Source: Methylophilaceae bacterium
GTDB taxonomy: Bacteria > Pseudomonadota > Gammaproteobacteria > Burkholderiales > Methylophilaceae
Assembly: GCA_017880825.1 (NCBI GenBank)
Contig: JADGRN010000039.1
Coordinates: 1 to 9,750, forward strand
Reading direction: 5' to 3'
DNA: 9,750 nt
Part shown: in pieces, positions 6,467 to 9,750 of the stretch
Layout: the number at the start of each line of letters is the position of its first letter
Numbering within the stretch: position 1 is the stretch's first letter
The notes under the pieces: model-generated
Database searches by the model: none
Told to the model about the DNA's origin: nothing
What the model saw: the letters and a program-made list of their open reading frames with translations, nothing else
Made by a program: the position numbers and the translations under genes

Positions 6467-9400
6467 TTAATTATAAAGGATTTTTACGTTATCTTCGCTG
6501 AGCCAGCTTTTCAGGCCATGCAGCAGTTCATCACGCAACTCCACGCGCCATTGATCGCCCAGAGCCAGTTCTACACGGGCATCGGCATTATGGTACTCAA
6601 TTTGTACCGCGCAGCCCCTGTGATTATCCGAACTGCGCGCATTTTCTGAAGCGGGCTTACTCCTGCAGTACGGCGCCAGCAATTCACGCAGCTTCAGGGC
6701 ATCTGCCTGGCCATTGCAGGAAAGCTTGAGCAGGCTGGCGTAGGCACTGCGCGCCGCAGCGAGATCAAACAAACGCCGCGCGCTGACACGCAGGCCGCCA
6801 GTATAGTCATCATTAGTCACCTTGCCCTCGACAATCAGCAACTGGTCTTCTTTTAAAAGTTGCGTATTAGCCATGAATAACTCGTTACCAATGGCTACCT
6901 CAACCCGTGCCACTGCATCATCCAGGACTGCGAAGGCCATCTTGCCACGGCTGGTCACACGGGTACGAATCGCCGTCACTACTCCTGCCAGTAACTGCGG
7001 CTGCTCTTGCGGCATCAACGTCGCCAGCCCACCGCGTATAAAGGCGGTCAGTTCTTTTTTATATGCAGTGTAAGGATGCCCGCTGAAATAGAAGCCGAGT
7101 GCCATTTTTTCATGCTGCAAGCGTTCTTGCTCCGGCCAGGCGGGCACTTTGGGCAAGGAATGTGCTGCATTATCGACTGCATCGCCAAACAGGCTGTTCT
7201 GACCGATGGCTGCGCCTCTCTGACCCGCCGCCTCAATTGCCAAGCCAACGGCCGCGAGTAATGCAGCACGGTTGGGTTCAAGTTTGCCGAAAGCGCCGGC
7301 ACGAATCAAGGACTCGATCACGCGCCGGTTCACTTTACGCAGATCAAGACGATGACAAAAATCGAATAAGTCATTAAATGGCCCATCCTGTTCACGCGCG
7401 GCCAGTATCACTTCGATAGCCGCCCAGCCAGTACCTTTCAGGGCGCCGAGGCCGTAAAGTACCTGCTGCTCATTAAGCGGCTTGAAACGAAACTCACTGC
7501 GGTTAATGTCCGGGGGCAATACTTCCACATTGTTGGGCAAACAGTCGTCATGAAAGATATGCAAGCTGTCCGTGTTATTCATGTCTGCCGACATGGTGGC
7601 AGCCAGGAAAGCGGCCGGATAATGGGTTTTTAGATAAGCCGTCTGATAAGCCACCAAAGCATAAGCCGCCGCATGGGATTTGTTGAAGCCATAACCGGCG
7701 AATTTTTCCATCAAGTCAAACAACTCTTTCGCCTGACGCTGAGATATACCATTTTTAATGGCTCCCTCAGTAAAAATTGCACGCTGCGCATCCATTTCTT
7801 CTTGCTTCTTTTTTCCCATGGCACGTCGCAGCAAATCAGCACTACCCAGACTGTAACCGGCGATTACCTGGGCAATCTGCATCACCTGCTCCTGATACAC
7901 CATGATGCCGTAGGTTTCGCGCAAAATCGGTTCCAGCTTGGGATGCGGGTACTCGACTTTCTGCAAGCCATGCTTGCGCCGTATGTAATCCGGAATCAGG
8001 TCCATTGGACCCGGCCGATACAAGGCCACCAGCGCGATGATGTCTTCAAAACAGTCCGGCTTGGCCTGCTTCAGCATGTCCTTCATGCCGCGCGATTCCA
8101 GCTGGAATACGGCAGTGGTGTTGGCGGTCCGGAGCAGGTTATAGGTTGGCGCGTCATCCAGCGGCAAGGTATCAAACGCCAATGGGGCCAAACCCTGCGC
8201 CGCACGTTGGGCATTGGCGCTTACCAATGCCATGTCAAGAATGGTCAAGGTGCGTAAACCAAGAAAATCGAATTTCACCAGACCGATGGCTTCGACATCA
8301 TCCTTGTCGAACTGGCTGACCAGGCTCTCGCCTCCCGCCTGACAATAAATCGGCGCGAAATCACTGATCTTGCCCGGAGCAATCAGCACACCACCCGCGT
8401 GCATGCCGACATTGCGCGTCAGACCTTCCAGACGCAACGCCAGCTCCAGCAACTCTTTAACCTCTTCCTCCTTGGCTCGCCGCTCTTTGAGTTGCGGTTC
8501 CATCTCCAGTGCCTTGCTGAGCGTGACACCCAGCTCATTGGGGATTAGTTTGGCAAGGCTATCGACCTGATTGAATGGCAAATCCAGCACGCGGCCAACA
8601 TCCCGAATCACCGCCTTGGCGGCCATGGTACCGAAGGTGACAATTTGCGAGACTGACGCCAGGCCGTATTTCTGCTTGACGTAGTCGATTACCCGATCGC
8701 GCCCTTCCTGGCAGAAATCAATATCAAAGTCGGGCATGGAAACCCGCTCCGGGTTGAGGAAGCGTTCGAACAACAAGGCATATCGCAAAGGATCGAGATC
8801 AGTGATGCCCAGGCTATAAGCCACCACCGACCCGGCGCCGGAGCCACGCCCCGGACCAACCGGCACACCATTATGCTTGGCCCAGTTGATGAAGTCGGCC
8901 ACAATCAGGAAATAGCCGGCAAAACCCATTTGTATGATGACGTTGGTCTCGAATTCCAGACGCGCTTCATATTCCGGCTGCCTGGCAAGGCGTTGTGACG
9001 GATCCGGATACAACACTTGCAGTCGCTTGGCCAGGCCTTGGTGAGCCTGTGTAGCCAGGTAGTCTTCCAGACTTTCCTGATTGGGCGTAGGAAATTGCGG
9101 CAGATAATTTTTGCCCAGCGTCAGCGAAAAATTGCAGCGTTTGGCAATCTCAACACTGTTGGCCAGTGCCTCCGGAATATCCGCAAACAAGGCCTGCATC
9201 TCGGCTTGGGTCTTGAAATACTGATCTTCCGTAAACAGGCGTGGACGACGCTTATCGGCTAATACATAACCTTCGGCAATACACACGCGGGCTTCGTGCG
9301 CCTTGTAGTCATCGGTATGAAGAAACTGTATTGGGTGCGTGGCTACCACCGGCAGATTAAGCTCAGTAGCCAGCGCCAATGCACGAGCAATATACACTTC

Positions 9401-9750
9401 CTGTTGCGCGTGTCCGGCACGTTGTAATTCAAGGTAATAGCGCTTGGGGAACAGGCTGCTCCAGCTTTGCGCCAGCTGTTTTGCGCTACGCTTATTGTCC
9501 TGTAACAAGCTCTGGCCCACATCACCCAGCATGGCACCTGACAGTAAAATCAAGCCCTCGCTGCCATTCTCAACAAACCAGTCCTTCTTGATTTCTGCCC
9601 GGCCGCGATACTGGTTATGCAGATAGGCTTTGGTCAGCAATTCACAGAGACGCAGATAGCCCGCATGCGACTGGCAAAGCAGCAAGGCACGATATGGCTG
9701 ATCCCGACTGATCTCGTTTTCCAGCCAGATATCGCAAGCAATTAACGGTT
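6467..9750 (-). CDS. dnaE: DNA polymerase III subunit alpha (N-terminus cut off by window edge)
   Basis: Replicative polymerase subunit, a family C enzyme that acts at the fork with the beta clamp, tau and epsilon. 1093 residues are present; the frame stays open to the right edge, and comparison with the 1160-aa E. coli protein suggests roughly the first 70 residues are missing. The TTG at 9685 is an internal leucine, not a start. In order: most of the PHP domain; [20 protein letters not shown] of the palm (near 8830-8890); catalytic aspartates in PDFDIDF (codons 8723-8725 and 8717-8719) and in KFDFLGL (8267-8269); fingers with [24 protein letters not shown] and [16 protein letters not shown]; a helix-hairpin-helix region near 7250-7370; clamp-binding motif QNSLF (7187-7201); an OB fold ending in [14 protein letters not shown] (near 6780-6900); and the tau-binding C-terminal domain. 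It is the first gene of dnaE-accA-tilS. Confidence 0.97.
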   Translation of the reverse strand, partial: PLIACDIWLENEISRDQPYRALLLCQSHAGYLRLCELLTKAYLHNQYRGRAEIKKDWFVENGSEGLILLSGAMLGDVGQSLLQDNKRSAKQLAQSWSSLFPKRYYLELQRAGHAQQEVYIARALALATELNLPVVATHPIQFLHTDDYKAHEARVCIAEGYVLADKRRPRLFTEDQYFKTQAEMQALFADIPEALANSVEIAKRCNFSLTLGKNYLPQFPTPNQESLEDYLATQAHQGLAKRLQVLYPDPSQRLARQPEYEARLEFETNVIIQMGFAGYFLIVADFINWAKHNGVPVGPGRGSGAGSVVAYSLGITDLDPLRYALLFERFLNPERVSMPDFDIDFCQEGRDRVIDYVKQKYGLASVSQIVTFGTMAAKAVIRDVGRVLDLPFNQVDSLAKLIPNELGVTLSKALEMEPQLKERRAKEEEVKELLELALRLEGLTRNVGMHAGGVLIAPGKISDFAPIYCQAGGESLVSQFDKDDVEAIGLVKFDFLGLRTLTILDMALVSANAQRAAQGLAPLAFDTLPLDDAPTYNLLRTANTTAVFQLESRGMKDMLKQAKPDCFEDIIALVALYRPGPMDLIPDYIRRKHGLQKVEYPHPKLEPILRETYGIMVYQEQVMQIAQVIAGYSLGSADLLRRAMGKKKQEEMDAQRAIFTEGAIKNGISQRQAKELFDLMEKFAGYGFNKSHAAAYALVAYQTAYLKTHYPAAFLAATMSADMNNTDSLHIFHDDCLPNNVEVLPPDINRSEFRFKPLNEQQVLYGLGALKGTGWAAIEVILAAREQDGPFNDLFDFCHRLDLRKVNRRVIESLIRAGAFGKLEPNRAALLAAVGLAIEAAGQRGAAIGQNSLFGDAVDNAAHSLPKVPAWPEQERLQHEKMALGFYFSGHPYTAYKKELTAFIRGGLATLMPQEQPQLLAGVVTAIRTRVTSRGKMAFAVLDDAVARVEVAIGNELFMANTQLLKEDQLLIVEGKVTNDDYTGGLRVSARRLFDLAAARSAYASLLKLSCNGQADALKLRELLAPYCRSKPASENARSSDNHRGCAVQIEYHNADARVELALGDQWRVELRDELLHGLKSWLSEDNVKILYN
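6470..6475 (-). promoter_or_regulatory. Possible accA promoter: perfect -10 box at the end of dnaE
   Basis: TATAAT on the minus strand is formed by the last two sense codons of dnaE (TAT AAT, Tyr-Asn), followed at once by the TAA stop. It would start a transcript about 20 nt before the accA ATG, leaving the GGAAAG ribosome binding site in the leader. There is no good TTGACA-like -35 box at 16-18 nt and no extended -10 TG. A separate accA promoter inside the dnaE tail would be biologically reasonable, because fatty acid synthesis is regulated by growth rate, but the evidence is one hexamer. Confidence 0.28.
7187..7201 (-). other. Internal beta-clamp binding motif QNSLF in DnaE
   Basis: These five codons encode QNSLF within GQNSLFGDA, just before the segment [24 protein letters not shown]. 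They sit where E. coli DnaE has its essential clamp-binding pentapeptide QADMF. The sequence is close to the general consensus QL(S/D)LF, so it should bind the sliding clamp. This is an assignment by position and motif. Confidence 0.75.

Noticed and set aside
7673..8257. A 194-codon open frame on the plus strand opposite dnaE
   Set aside because: It is antisense and in codon register with highly conserved polymerase motifs, with no family resemblance. It is a shadow of dnaE codon use.
9683..9685. TTG at 9685 as the start of dnaE
   Set aside because: The frame stays open upstream to the window edge and the upstream codons also fit the PHP domain, so this is an internal leucine and the gene is truncated by the window.

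Overview
The window is a compact block of bacterial housekeeping genes and most likely comes from a betaproteobacterium. Three protein details support this: the AccA N-terminus ([22 protein letters not shown]), the DnaE segment [17 protein letters not shown], and the gene order dnaE-accA-tilS beside a divergent tesA / ybbA-ybbP pair. GC content looks moderate. A Nitrosomonadales-like or Gallionellaceae-like source is a guess that the sequence cannot settle.

Layout, right to left because nearly everything is on the minus strand. The 3' 94% or so of dnaE (DNA polymerase III alpha subunit) enters from the right edge and ends at 6467. accA (acetyl-CoA carboxylase carboxyltransferase alpha subunit) starts 25 nt later, and tilS (tRNA-Ile lysidine synthetase) starts inside the last codons of accA. 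These three form a tight replication / lipid synthesis / tRNA modification cluster. tilS ends 17 nt from the convergent end of tesA, a periplasmic SGNH esterase and the only plus-strand gene.

tesA is divergent from ybbA, the ATPase of an ABC complex, and their start codons are only 2 nt apart. ybbA overlaps ybbP, its FtsX-type membrane partner, by an ATGA. This tesA / ybbAP arrangement is also found in E. coli and other proteobacteria.

After ybbP the minus strand has a 191-nt AT-rich gap (88-278). It contains a stem-loop directly after the ybbP stop codon and a sequence resembling a sigma-54 promoter. Next comes the start of another minus-strand gene (87 to 1), with a good ribosome binding site and a secretion signal, cut by the left edge.

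I found no mobile element, CRISPR array, RNA gene or defence-like system, and no frameshift in any of the genes. The second-look items are mostly small: the unidentified exported protein at the left edge with its upstream region, the tightly packed tesA/ybbA starts, the overlapping tilS start, a perfect -10 box in the dnaE tail, and a small DnaE C-terminal insertion. I do not see an undescribed biological system here.
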